This document shows positions 29,856 through 38,409 of a DNA stretch of 64,000 nt, one piece after another (within the stretch, counting starts at the first letter, position 1; each line of letters begins with the position of its first letter). This DNA is from Acinetobacter lwoffii (GTDB taxonomy: Bacteria; Pseudomonadota; Gammaproteobacteria; Pseudomonadales; Moraxellaceae): the NCBI RefSeq assembly GCF_022967985.1, contig NZ_JALJVC010000002.1:62001-126000 (forward strand), given 5' to 3'. A program made the position numbers and the translations under genes. The notes beneath the pieces are model-generated. The model was not told where the DNA came from. It was given only the letters and a program-made list of their open reading frames with translations, and did no database searches.

Positions 29856-30259
29856 TGGCGGGTAGTCAACGTCTGAAGCGTATGGCGGATACAGTACAAC
29901 GCGAGTTGTCCGAACTGATCCGTCAGGAGCTGAAAGATCCACGCTTAGGTGGTCTGGTGACCATCTCTGCGGTGAAGGTGAGCCCAGACCTGGGATATGC
30001 GGAAGTTTATGTCACTGTGATGGGACGTGAACTTGGCGATGAGCAAAGCCAAGAGGCCAATAAAGAAACTCTGGATGTGTTGAACAAAGCATCTGGTTTC
30101 CTGCGCCACGAGCTGAGTCGTCGTATCAAAACCCGTATTACGCCTCGTCTACGTTTCCATTACGATAAGACCAATGCATATGGTAACTATATGTTTGGTC
30201 TGATCGCTGAAGCAGTGAAGGACTTACCTGAAGCTGAAGCAAAAAAAGATGATGAATAA
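29855..30259 (+). CDS. rbfA: 30S ribosome-binding factor RbfA
   Basis: 134-residue KH-fold protein that helps mature the 5' end of 16S rRNA and aids cold adaptation. Family motifs: RMADTVQRELSELIRQELKDPRLGGLVTISAVKVSPDLGYAEVYVTV and LRHELSRRIKTRITPRLRFHYD. The ATG overlaps the infB stop by one base (TAATG), indicating coupling. The Glu/Lys-rich tail is variable in the family. truB and rpsO do not follow, unlike E. coli; a terminator closes the operon. Confidence 0.97.
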   Translation: MAGSQRLKRMADTVQRELSELIRQELKDPRLGGLVTISAVKVSPDLGYAEVYVTVMGRELGDEQSQEANKETLDVLNKASGFLRHELSRRIKTRITPRLRFHYDKTNAYGNYMFGLIAEAVKDLPEAEAKKDDE

Positions 30260-30270
30260 GTCTTAGGACT

Positions 30271-30299
30271 AAAAAAGCCACCTTCGGGTGGCTTTTTTT
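30271..30299. terminator. Bidirectional terminator between rbfA and mrpG
   Basis: AAAGCCACC TTCG GGTGGCTTT with A- and T-tracts; the UUCG tetraloop makes it very stable. Confidence 0.93.
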
Positions 30300-30344
30300 A
30301 TCTCTCTATTTTGAGATTTGGGAGAACTGGAATCGCTTGCTCAA

Positions 30345-30746
30345 TTAATCTAAATCATCATTGCGATTGATTTTCTTTTCATAAAAGGTACGACGGCGTG
30401 AACGCTGCCAAGGCAGGGGGCGTTCCAGCGTTTCCGGCACTTCGCCACTCAAAGAGCGTAACCGCAAATGCAATGCAGCCTGTGCCATCAGATTGGCGGA
30501 TACCGGCGCAGTAATAAAGGCAAACAGGGTAATCAGCACTTCAGCAAAGCCGAAACGGCCATACATGGCAGAGAAAATCATCGCCGCAATTAAAAAACTG
30601 CCGAGGCCCAAAGTACTGGATTTGGTCGGTGCATGCAGACGCATGAACAGATCGGGCAAACGCACCATCCCAATTCCGCCGACCAGCATAAAGAAAGCAC
30701 CAATCAATAGAAAAATCGACACCAGTATTTCTAAAATTAAAGACAT
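30345..30746 (-). CDS. mrpG: Mrp/Mnh cation/proton antiporter subunit G
   Basis: 133-residue small subunit of the multi-subunit Na+(or K+)/H+ antiporter. Three membrane helices: ISIFLLIGAFFMLVGGIGMVRLPDLFMRLHAPTKSSTLG is the diagnostic start, followed by two more up to ~100. The remainder is a basic cytoplasmic tail (ERPLPWQRSRRRTFYEKK). Last gene of the operon, 10 nt after mrpF. Confidence 0.94.
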   Translation of the reverse strand: MSLILEILVSIFLLIGAFFMLVGGIGMVRLPDLFMRLHAPTKSSTLGLGSFLIAAMIFSAMYGRFGFAEVLITLFAFITAPVSANLMAQAALHLRLRSLSGEVPETLERPLPWQRSRRRTFYEKKINRNDDLD

Positions 30747-30756
30747 TTAAAAACTC

Positions 30757-31032
30757 CTAGTCGATGACATGGCCAGTGGTAAAATAACGCGCCAAGGCTG
30801 CGGTAGAGACAAAGCCCAGCATCGCGACCAAGAGAGCGCCTTCAAACAGAAAGGTGCTGCTCCAGTAAATGCCTAAAATCACCACCAGGCAGGTGGCATT
30901 CAGAAACAGGGTGTCCAGTGCCAACAGGCGGTCAACAATAGAGGGACCGGTAATCAGACGGATCAGACACAGTAACATGGAGATGGTGACCGCACCCAGA
31001 CAAATCAATAATGCATAAGGTAGAATCGTCAT
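30757..31032 (-). CDS. mrpF: Mrp/Mnh cation/proton antiporter subunit F
   Basis: 91 residues, three membrane helices. The family block GPSIVDRLLALDTLFLNATCLVVILGIY contains the conserved DRLLALD. Its ATG overlaps the mrpE stop by 4 bases (ATGA), a coupled arrangement. It is needed for complex assembly or activity in characterised Mrp systems. Confidence 0.94.
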   Translation of the reverse strand: MTILPYALLICLGAVTISMLLCLIRLITGPSIVDRLLALDTLFLNATCLVVILGIYWSSTFLFEGALLVAMLGFVSTAALARYFTTGHVID

Positions 31033-31547
31033 GCTTTTTCTCCTGATCGTGCATTAAAAATCTCAATGAGCGGGCGTTCATAGCGCTGCTTAATTAGCTC
31101 GATTTCGGCCGCTTCATCATCTGTGCTTAAGGCATGCACCAGAATATCACCACGATCCTGGTCAATCCCTGCAGATACCGTGCCCGGTGTGGTGGTAATA
31201 ATCATCGCCAGCAAGGTGTTGACTTCTTCATGTTCGGTGTCTAAAGGCACTCGGAACCATTTTGGATGCAGATTCTTCGTCGATCCTAGCACCAGTTTTG
31301 CGACTTTGATATTGGCTACTACAATATCCCAAACTACGACAAAGAACAGGTGCAGGGCAGGAGTCCACTGGATATTGGGGGTATAGTCAATAAAGGGTTC
31401 GACCATACGTGGAATGATCACCGCGAGTAGCAAGGCCATCAGCAGGGTTCCAGCGTCCAGGCTGTGTGCCAGTAAAACCCAGCTCAGTCCTACAATCACA
31501 GAAACCAGCGGATGCGGGAACCAGCGTTGAAATAATGATTCAGCCAT
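31029..31547 (-). CDS. mrpE: Mrp/Mnh cation/proton antiporter subunit E
   Basis: 172 residues of the MnhE family. Membrane part ~15-80 (PLVSVIVGLSWVLLAHSLDAGTLLMALLLAVIIPRM), then the conserved cytoplasmic half with VVANIKVAKLVLG, FRVPLDTEHEEVNTLLAMIITTTPGTVSAGID and DILVHAL. The ATG overlaps the mrpD stop (TAATG). The role is structural within the complex. Confidence 0.95.
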   Translation of the reverse strand: MAESLFQRWFPHPLVSVIVGLSWVLLAHSLDAGTLLMALLLAVIIPRMVEPFIDYTPNIQWTPALHLFFVVVWDIVVANIKVAKLVLGSTKNLHPKWFRVPLDTEHEEVNTLLAMIITTTPGTVSAGIDQDRGDILVHALSTDDEAAEIELIKQRYERPLIEIFNARSGEKA

Positions 31548-33355
31548 TAAGGTCCCTCCGCCGGTTTAAGTTGATTATCATCATATTCGGTCTGTTCAAT
31601 GTGCTGCTGGTCAATCTGGCGTTGCTTGAATTCAGAAATATGTTCACCCTTCAAGGTCGCTTCTGAAATTACATAAGGAATCAGATGCGCATTAGGATCT
31701 ATCACCTCACCACCATATTTGGTTTCTGGCAAATACTTCGGATCGAATGGCTGGACGCTAATAAACTGACCTTCTGCATCCGGTTTTAACAGCGCGGCTT
31801 CATAGACCGAATTGTTTTTGATCTGTTCCGCAGTCTGATAATTATATTGATAAATCGGTCCGGCAAACACCACGTAGGCGGTTAAGCTCGCGAGCAATAT
31901 ATAAATCACCCGGTCATTGCGTGCCGGCGCTTTACTCGGCAGGGCTTCATATTTATGAAACTCTTCAGAATCAAGATCATCTTCAGGTCTGCTCGAACGC
32001 CAGAACAGGATAAAACCGACCCGGGTAAAAGCCAGAATACTGAGAAAACTTACCAGCAAAATGGTCAGGATAATAATCATCTGATAATCTGAATTAGCAG
32101 AAGCCTGCAAAATAAAGATTTTACCGAAGAATCCACTAAACGGTGGCAGGCCTGCCATCATCAAGGCGATGATGAAATAGACAATCGAAACCAGCTTGTT
32201 CTGTTTCATCAGTGGGGCGATTTTAAAATGATCTTTAAATTCGCCACGCTGTGAGGTAATCCAACCCGACAGAATATAAAATGCGGCCGCAATCAGGGTA
32301 CTGTGTACCAGGTAATATAGCGCACCCGCCCAAGCCGCAGTATTATTCAGGCCAATGGCCACCAAAATCGTTCCGACTGAAGACAGCACCATAAAACCGA
32401 CAAAACGGCGCAGCCGTTCGGTGCCAATCGCACAGATCACCCCATAGACGGATGTGACCAGGCCAATCACTAGCAGACAGTTCATCAGAATCTGATGGCT
32501 ATATTCATCATCAAAAACCGTGCCGTTGATCCGCAAAATCGCATAAACCCCGACTTTGGTCATGATGGTAAAGAGCGCGGCAACAGGAGTCGTGGCTACT
32601 GCATAGGTTTTGGGTAACCAGAAACCCACCGGCAGCATTGCTGCTTTGATTCCAAACACCACAAACAGCATCAAGCCACCAGCAACCGCCAGTTTATGCT
32701 GATCTTCTGCAAGGGTTGGCAGCAAACGGGCCACATCAGCCATATTCAGGCTGCCGACACTGCCATAAATCATCCCGAGTCCAATCAGGAACAGCGCAGA
32801 CGCCAGCAGGTTAATGGTGACATAGTGAATTCCCAGCTGAAAACGTGCCTTACCTTGTCCATGCAACAGCAGTACATAAGACGCCATCAGCAAAATTTCA
32901 AAGAATACGAACAGGTTAAACAAATCACCGGTTAGGAATGCACCAGTCAGACCCATCAGCAGGAAATGCACCATGGCATGGAAATAACGGCCGCGTAAGT
33001 CCCATTCTTTGCTGGCATACCAGACCACAGGCAAGGCGAGCGCATAGGTCAACACCAGCATCATGGCCGAGAGCTGATCCAGCACCAGCACGATCCCGAA
33101 TGGTGCTGCCCATTCGCTGAGGGTGTATACGCTGATTTGGCCCTCGCTGCTGTTTATCAGATAGCTAACGGCAATGATCAGGCCCAAGATTCCCGAGAGA
33201 TGGCTGATACCACGACGCCAGGGTTGACGCCAGTCCGTGATCAGAGAGCCTGCACCCGGATTTCCCAAAAGTACCAAGGCAAAAGCGGTAAAGGCCGGCA
33301 AAAGAATGCTGAAAATAGGAGTATGTTGAGTCCAGAAATTGAGAAGATCAGTCAT
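31547..33355 (-). CDS. mrpD: Mrp/Mnh cation/proton antiporter subunit D
   Basis: 602 residues of the NuoN/MrpD antiporter-like family with about 14 membrane helices. The proton-antiporter core (~110-420) shows FFEILLMASYVLLLHG, FGIKAAMLPVGFWLPKTYAVATTPVAALFTIMTKVGVYAI and RFVGFMVLSSVGTILVAIGL, with the conserved membrane Glu and Lys residues of this family visible. The hydrophilic C-terminal ~100 residues extend beyond shorter homologues. Coupled by TAATG to mrpC upstream and mrpE downstream. Confidence 0.95.
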   Translation of the reverse strand: MTDLLNFWTQHTPIFSILLPAFTAFALVLLGNPGAGSLITDWRQPWRRGISHLSGILGLIIAVSYLINSSEGQISVYTLSEWAAPFGIVLVLDQLSAMMLVLTYALALPVVWYASKEWDLRGRYFHAMVHFLLMGLTGAFLTGDLFNLFVFFEILLMASYVLLLHGQGKARFQLGIHYVTINLLASALFLIGLGMIYGSVGSLNMADVARLLPTLAEDQHKLAVAGGLMLFVVFGIKAAMLPVGFWLPKTYAVATTPVAALFTIMTKVGVYAILRINGTVFDDEYSHQILMNCLLVIGLVTSVYGVICAIGTERLRRFVGFMVLSSVGTILVAIGLNNTAAWAGALYYLVHSTLIAAAFYILSGWITSQRGEFKDHFKIAPLMKQNKLVSIVYFIIALMMAGLPPFSGFFGKIFILQASANSDYQMIIILTILLVSFLSILAFTRVGFILFWRSSRPEDDLDSEEFHKYEALPSKAPARNDRVIYILLASLTAYVVFAGPIYQYNYQTAEQIKNNSVYEAALLKPDAEGQFISVQPFDPKYLPETKYGGEVIDPNAHLIPYVISEATLKGEHISEFKQRQIDQQHIEQTEYDDNQLKPAEGP

Positions 33356-33720
33356 TAAGGCTCATCCTCACGTGGATCAATCTGGGGGATATCTTCTTTT
33401 GAGTCAACGTGGTCTGTTCCTGATTCGTAGCGGCTACGCAGTGCCAGTTGGACAATAAAGGCAGTGGTGGCAAAGCCAATCACGATGGCCGTCAGCACCA
33501 GTGCCTGAGGTAGAGGGTCAGTCACATTCGCGGCTTCGGTTAATACTGCAGGCGAATTCATCTGAATCCGGCCCATGGCAAATAAAAACAGGTTGACCGC
33601 ATAACCAATCATGGCCAAGCCCAATACCACCGGGAAGGTACGGGCACGCAGGATCAGATAAATGCCTGTGGCTGTCAGCAGGCCAATCGCGGAGGCTAAT
33701 AAAAATTCTAAACTGATCAT
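33355..33720 (-). CDS. mrpC: Mrp/Mnh cation/proton antiporter subunit C
   Basis: 121 residues, NuoK-like, three membrane helices (SLEFLLASAIGLLTATGIYLIL; FPVVLGLAMIGYAVNLFLFAMG; DPLPQALVLTAIVIGFATTAFIVQLAL). The GLAMIGYAVNLFLF and DPLPQALVLTAIVI blocks are diagnostic. An acidic tail (KEDIPQIDPREDEP) follows. It starts 4 nt after mrpA. Confidence 0.95.
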   Translation of the reverse strand: MISLEFLLASAIGLLTATGIYLILRARTFPVVLGLAMIGYAVNLFLFAMGRIQMNSPAVLTEAANVTDPLPQALVLTAIVIGFATTAFIVQLALRSRYESGTDHVDSKEDIPQIDPREDEP

Positions 33721-33724
33721 TCTA

Positions 33725-36568
33725 TTATCCTCTTGGTACGGGGCCAGTCATGCTTGAGTGACGTGAATCGCCCAAGACCGAAATCATCAGCATGGTCGCA
33801 CCGACAACAGTGACATAGACGCCGACATCAAACAGTGCAGCCGAAGCCAGATGCATTTCTCCAATGATGGGCGGAGAGACATAAATATGTGCACTGGTCA
33901 GGAATGGACGTGACCAGAACCAGGCCGCGATTCCGGTCAACCCTGCAATCGTTAAGCCGATCCCGATCCAGATTTCATACAGGCGACCGGATTTCGCACC
34001 CAGCAACTGTTCGGTTTTGTCCTGTCCCACTGCAATATATTGAATAATAAGTGCCAGTGAAGTCACCAGTCCGGCAATGAATCCACCGCCCGGCAGGTTA
34101 TGGCCACGCAAAAAGATATACAGGCTGACTACCAGCGCGACCGGCAAAATCCAGGATGCGGTAATACGCAACATCAGCGGGGAAGGATTAAAACGATAGG
34201 TCAGGCCTTGGGTCATGGTGGTACCATGCGCACGCATGCCATCCATCAGGCTAAGGACACCAATCGCGGCAATCCCCAGGACGGTAATTTCGCCGAAGGT
34301 ATCGAAACCACGGAAATCGACCAGAATCACATTCACCACATTGGTTCCGCCGCCCAGTGGAATGGACTGTTGCAGGAAGAACCATGAAATGGAATTGTGA
34401 TCACGGGTCATGATCAGCCAGGCAATTGCCGCAATCCCTAGACCGCCGCCCAAGGCAATAATGGCATCGCGCCAGCGACGGGTCGGGCTCGATTCATACG
34501 GAGTTAGTTGTGGCAGTAAAGATAAACTCATCAGGAGCAGAACCGTGGTGACTACATCGACCGTAATCTGGGTCAATGCCAGATCGGGCGCCGAGAAGCC
34601 GATAAAGACCATGGTGACGACCAGGCCGACTGCACCGCTAATCAGTACCGCTTTAATGCGCTCATGATGGAACCACAGCAGCATCCAGCAAGCAGAGAAT
34701 AGCAGTAACCACAGGATAATCGCCAGGGCAGGGGCATGGGTCAGCTCGCGCGTACCCGTACCCACCGCATTGCTGAGTAATGGGAACCCCACCAGCCCGA
34801 CGGTAAAAATTACAATCCACAATAAATAGCTTTGCAATTTGCCATTTTCAGTGGCACGGCGGAAACGGCGTGAATTCAGCAGCAAATTTTTCAAAAACAG
34901 GTCGAACAGCACTCGGCCCTGTAAGCGGCCCAGTTTTGGATCCAAGTCGATTTCACGTAAGGCGCCACCTTTGGCGAGAGAAAAGTAAAAGATTATTCCG
35001 CCGAGCAGAGCAATCACACTCATCAGCAGGGGCAGGTTGAAACCATGCCAAAGCGCCAGATGAGTACCTTCAAAAGCAAAATTTTGGGTCGTCGCTTGAG
35101 TGGTGCTATTGACAATTTTTTCTACCAGAAGAGCGGGTAATAGACCGACTAAAATACATAAAATTGCTAACAAAGTGGCCGGTGCGCGCATACCAAAGGC
35201 AGGTTCATGTGCATCTTTATTCGGAACCTGCTTGCCTAGCGGACCATCGAAAAAGACCCCATGCACCAGTCGAATGGAATAAGCCACCGCAAAAATCCCG
35301 GCCAGTGTCGCGACAATAGCAGAGCCGACCATAAGTGGACCACTTAAACTGGCGACCAGTTCGGTAAAGAACATTTCCTTGGACAGGAAACCATTGGTCA
35401 ACGGTACACCTGCCATGGATGCTGCCGTGATCATGGTCAGTGTTGCGGTAAAGGGCAGTAATTGCCACAAGCCAGACAATTTACGTAAGTCACGGGTACC
35501 GGATTCATGATCGATGATGCCGGCAATCATAAACAGTGCCGCTTTAAAGGTGGCATGGTTAATAATATGGAAAATCGCTGCTGCAACGGCCAGTGGTGAA
35601 CCAATCCCCAGCAGACACATGATCAGACCTAAATGGCTGATAGTTGAATAGGCGAGCAAGCCTTTCAGGTCTTCCTTAAAAATGGCAAAGAAGGCGGCCA
35701 TACACAGGGTAAACAGACCGACAAAGGTCACAATATTATGAAACAGTGCAGCACCGGCAAAAATCGGGAGCAAACGTGCGACCAGGAATAAACCGGCTTT
35801 GACCATGGTGGCCGAGTGCAAATAGGCAGAGACCGGTGTCGGCGCAGCCATAGCATTCGGCAACCAGAAGTGAAACGGGAACTGCGCACTCTTGGTAAAG
35901 GCACCGAGTAAAATCAGCAACAAGGTTGGAACAAATAAATGATGGGACTGAATCTGTTCAGTCATCATCAGGATTTGGTCAAGTTGATAGGTGCCAGTAA
36001 TTTGACCAAGCAGGACAAAACCACCCAGCATCGCCAGACCACCCATTCCGGTAATGGTCAGGGCCATACGTGAGCCACGTTGCGCCGCTTCGTAATTGCT
36101 CCAGTAACCCACCAGCAAGAAGGATGAAATACTGGTTAGTTCCCAAAAAACCAATAAGATAATCAGGTTATTCGACAATGAAATTCCGAGCATCGCGGCC
36201 ATAAACAGCATCAGCAGAAGATACAGTTTGCTCAGTGAATTTTTGGGATTGAGGTAATAATAGGCATAAATATAAATCAGGGTGCCAATTCCGCTGATCA
36301 GCAAGGCAAACAGCAATCCCAGAGAGTCCAGGCGAAAACTGAAATCGATGCCGAGCTGGGGCAGCCAGGACCAGGTCTGGGTAATCACTGCGCCATCAAA
36401 TATGGCAGGCGCCTGACTCAATAATAATAAGAAACTGCTGAGGCTGACACCAATTGCCCCTAAAGCCGTTACCCCGCGCGAAAATTGTTTCAGCCACGAG
36501 ACAAGGGTTGTGCCTAATACTAACGGTAACAATATAATAATCGGCAGCACACTCGTATCCATTGTCAT
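33725..36568 (-). CDS. mrpA: Mrp/Mnh cation/proton antiporter, fused subunits A and B
   Basis: 947 residues: an NuoL-like antiporter module (~1-500, including FWELTSISSFLLVGYW and FPFHFWLPNAMAAPTPVSAYLHSATMVKAG), an MrpA-specific extension with the MbhE/MbhD-like segment (~620-780), and a C-terminal MnhB domain (~800-940, LPVALVVSLYIFLRGHNLPGGGFIAGLVTSLALIIQYIA). The A-B fusion is the group 2 Mrp form, as in rhizobial pha systems, giving a six-gene rather than seven-gene operon. The complex exchanges Na+ or K+ for protons and supports salt and alkali tolerance. First gene of the operon. A second Met two codons in is an equally good start. Confidence 0.95.
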   Translation of the reverse strand: MTMDTSVLPIIILLPLVLGTTLVSWLKQFSRGVTALGAIGVSLSSFLLLLSQAPAIFDGAVITQTWSWLPQLGIDFSFRLDSLGLLFALLISGIGTLIYIYAYYYLNPKNSLSKLYLLLMLFMAAMLGISLSNNLIILLVFWELTSISSFLLVGYWSNYEAAQRGSRMALTITGMGGLAMLGGFVLLGQITGTYQLDQILMMTEQIQSHHLFVPTLLLILLGAFTKSAQFPFHFWLPNAMAAPTPVSAYLHSATMVKAGLFLVARLLPIFAGAALFHNIVTFVGLFTLCMAAFFAIFKEDLKGLLAYSTISHLGLIMCLLGIGSPLAVAAAIFHIINHATFKAALFMIAGIIDHESGTRDLRKLSGLWQLLPFTATLTMITAASMAGVPLTNGFLSKEMFFTELVASLSGPLMVGSAIVATLAGIFAVAYSIRLVHGVFFDGPLGKQVPNKDAHEPAFGMRAPATLLAILCILVGLLPALLVEKIVNSTTQATTQNFAFEGTHLALWHGFNLPLLMSVIALLGGIIFYFSLAKGGALREIDLDPKLGRLQGRVLFDLFLKNLLLNSRRFRRATENGKLQSYLLWIVIFTVGLVGFPLLSNAVGTGTRELTHAPALAIILWLLLFSACWMLLWFHHERIKAVLISGAVGLVVTMVFIGFSAPDLALTQITVDVVTTVLLLMSLSLLPQLTPYESSPTRRWRDAIIALGGGLGIAAIAWLIMTRDHNSISWFFLQQSIPLGGGTNVVNVILVDFRGFDTFGEITVLGIAAIGVLSLMDGMRAHGTTMTQGLTYRFNPSPLMLRITASWILPVALVVSLYIFLRGHNLPGGGFIAGLVTSLALIIQYIAVGQDKTEQLLGAKSGRLYEIWIGIGLTIAGLTGIAAWFWSRPFLTSAHIYVSPPIIGEMHLASAALFDVGVYVTVVGATMLMISVLGDSRHSSMTGPVPRG

Positions 36569-36985
36569 GATTTAGGTTTTGACCAACCTAAGGTGAATCT
36601 TTATCTTTCAAGGACTACAGGACCACAAGGAGCGACCCAAACTTCTCAATCTTGAAAGCCAAAAGAATATAAAACAGTTGTATTGCGCAACTTATAAACG
36701 ATAGCAAATTCCGATTTTACAATGAAATTCGCAAATAAAACCGATCATATTACAGGATAACAACAACATCAACGTTTTTATGTGGAACTTATAAATTATA
36801 CGCCGGCTCGGATTTAACAGGCGCTGCATGCTTAAACAGATCATCCAGAAGTGACCGAAAATTAAGATTAAATTGCAGGCATTGATTGTAAATTTGACTC
36901 AAAATAGTTTAATCAGGGCAAAAAGAGAATGCTGAAAAGGCTTCCTTGTTTACTCAAACAGTCGCTCTTATTTTTTTGAATCTGT
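36569..36985. other. Intergenic region upstream of the mrp operon
   Basis: 417 bp between the ATPase gene and mrpA, both on the minus strand. It should contain the mrp promoter. Apart from an inverted repeat at 36960-36996 that overlaps the ATPase stop codon, I see nothing definable. Confidence 0.5.
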
Positions 36986-36996
36986 TTAGAGCGACT
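36960..36996 (-). repeat. Inverted repeat over the ATPase stop codon
   Basis: Nine-bp arms AGTCGCTCT (36960-36968) and AGAGCGACT (36988-36996) around a 19-nt loop. On the minus strand no T-tract follows, so it is at best a weak or Rho-assisted terminator. Confidence 0.5.
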
Positions 36997-38368
36997 GAGG
37001 TAGCGTCGGATGATGCTCCTGAGCAAGTAAAGCGAGCAATTCTTGTTGCTGTTCCGGATTTAACTGTTGTTGAATCATTTGCAATACAGCAAGCGGTGTG
37101 ATGGGTTCGGTGACCGTTTCCAATAAAGTATCTTCGGGCGAGATATCTTTATTTCGCTGCAATTCCAGCTCTGCGTAGATCTGATCAAACTGGGTTTTCA
37201 TACTTTCAAGGTGAATGGGGTGCAGCTGTTTATTTTCCAGTTTCAGACATTGAAAAGCGTGTGCCTGTTCCAGTAATTCAGGCCGGTTGCCGGTCGCAAT
37301 GATTTGCAAGTTAGGAAAAGCCTGATGCAGGCGTGATAGGATCACTGCTGCCATCTCCTGATCCAGTTGATGATCAATTGCATCAATCAGTAAAATACCT
37401 GTACCTTCCTGACATGGAAATAAACTATTGGGATTCAATAGACAAAGACGCCGCACAATATCACCCACCAGCGCAATCCAGTTGCGGATACTGTTAGGCA
37501 GTTGCTGGAAGCTAAAGGTCTGTTGCTGATAGGTCACCATTAGTTGCAGCTTGGGCTGGTATTTTAAATAAATCTGGCTGACTTCTGGCAGGATCAGTGA
37601 CAAGGCCTGTTTTAAAGCGGTGAGATTCGGTGCATGCAGATGTGCCTGGGCTTTCTCAATCTGCCGGGCCAGTTCATCTGCGCGAATGTTTTCAGGCTGC
37701 TGCAAGGCGCGGGCCAAAATCTGATCCATAATCTTGGCACTTTGCGCATTTTCAATATCACTGATTTCACGAAACCATTCAAAAAAACGGGCAAAGGTGG
37801 TGAAAGGAATCGCAGCTATTTCATAAGCATGTGCGGACTGGAGAATGGCCGGGTTATTTTTGCTGAGCAGATTGACTTCATTGGTAAAACGTTCAGCAGG
37901 ATAATAGGCAATTAGCGGCAAACCGAGCAGGGGATCGTGCAAGCGGGCTTTCTGATACAGGCTGAGCATGCTTTCAAGCTGTGAGGTTTCTGCTTTGCTA
38001 AAACCCAGCCCCTGACTGTTTAAAGTCTTGTAGATTTGCCATGAACAGCTTTGTAGCTGGGTAGGCTCAGACTGACTGGATTCTGGTAAGCTGCCCATCT
38101 CTTCAGGAAAACCGATCCGGATATCAATTTTGGATTGCAGCCGGTTTTGCGTGATGTCCTGATCTTGCATCACCAGACCCGCAGCACGGCTATCACGATA
38201 ACGGGCTGCAAACCAGGTCAGTGCCTGATAGCTAAAACGTAAAAGTGTAGTTTTGCCAGTTCCCTGATTGCCCAGAATCAAGGTGATCGTGCATTGCGGA
38301 TAATTAAATTGGAGCTGAATGTCGGAAAAATGCAGAGTATGTTTCAGTTGAAGCGCTTAGATGTGCAT
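36986..38368 (-). CDS. AAA/ABC-type ATPase (COG3950-like) with degenerate catalytic motifs; in-frame stop at codon 4 of the likely start
   Basis: The open frame gives 431 residues from a TTG at 38281. The homologous N-terminus (LQLKHTLHFSDIQLQFNYPQC) reads upstream in the same frame to an ATG at 38368 with AGGTGA before it, but codon 4 is TAA (38357-38359). Walker A GNQGTGKTT is intact. Aligned from memory to the COG3950/PtuA-like ATPases (LPLIAYYPAER and FFEWFREISDIENA are shared), the signature LSDGERN reads LPNSIRN (261-267), Walker B IDEID reads IDAID (Ala301), and the H-loop THSP reads TGNR. It is therefore probably not an active ATPase, perhaps a pseudogene. Downstream of the UvrD-like gene with ~40 nt between them. 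Confidence 0.75.
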
Positions 38369-38409
38369 AGATCACCTGTCCTATGATGTTTACATCCATG
38401 CCATGCACT

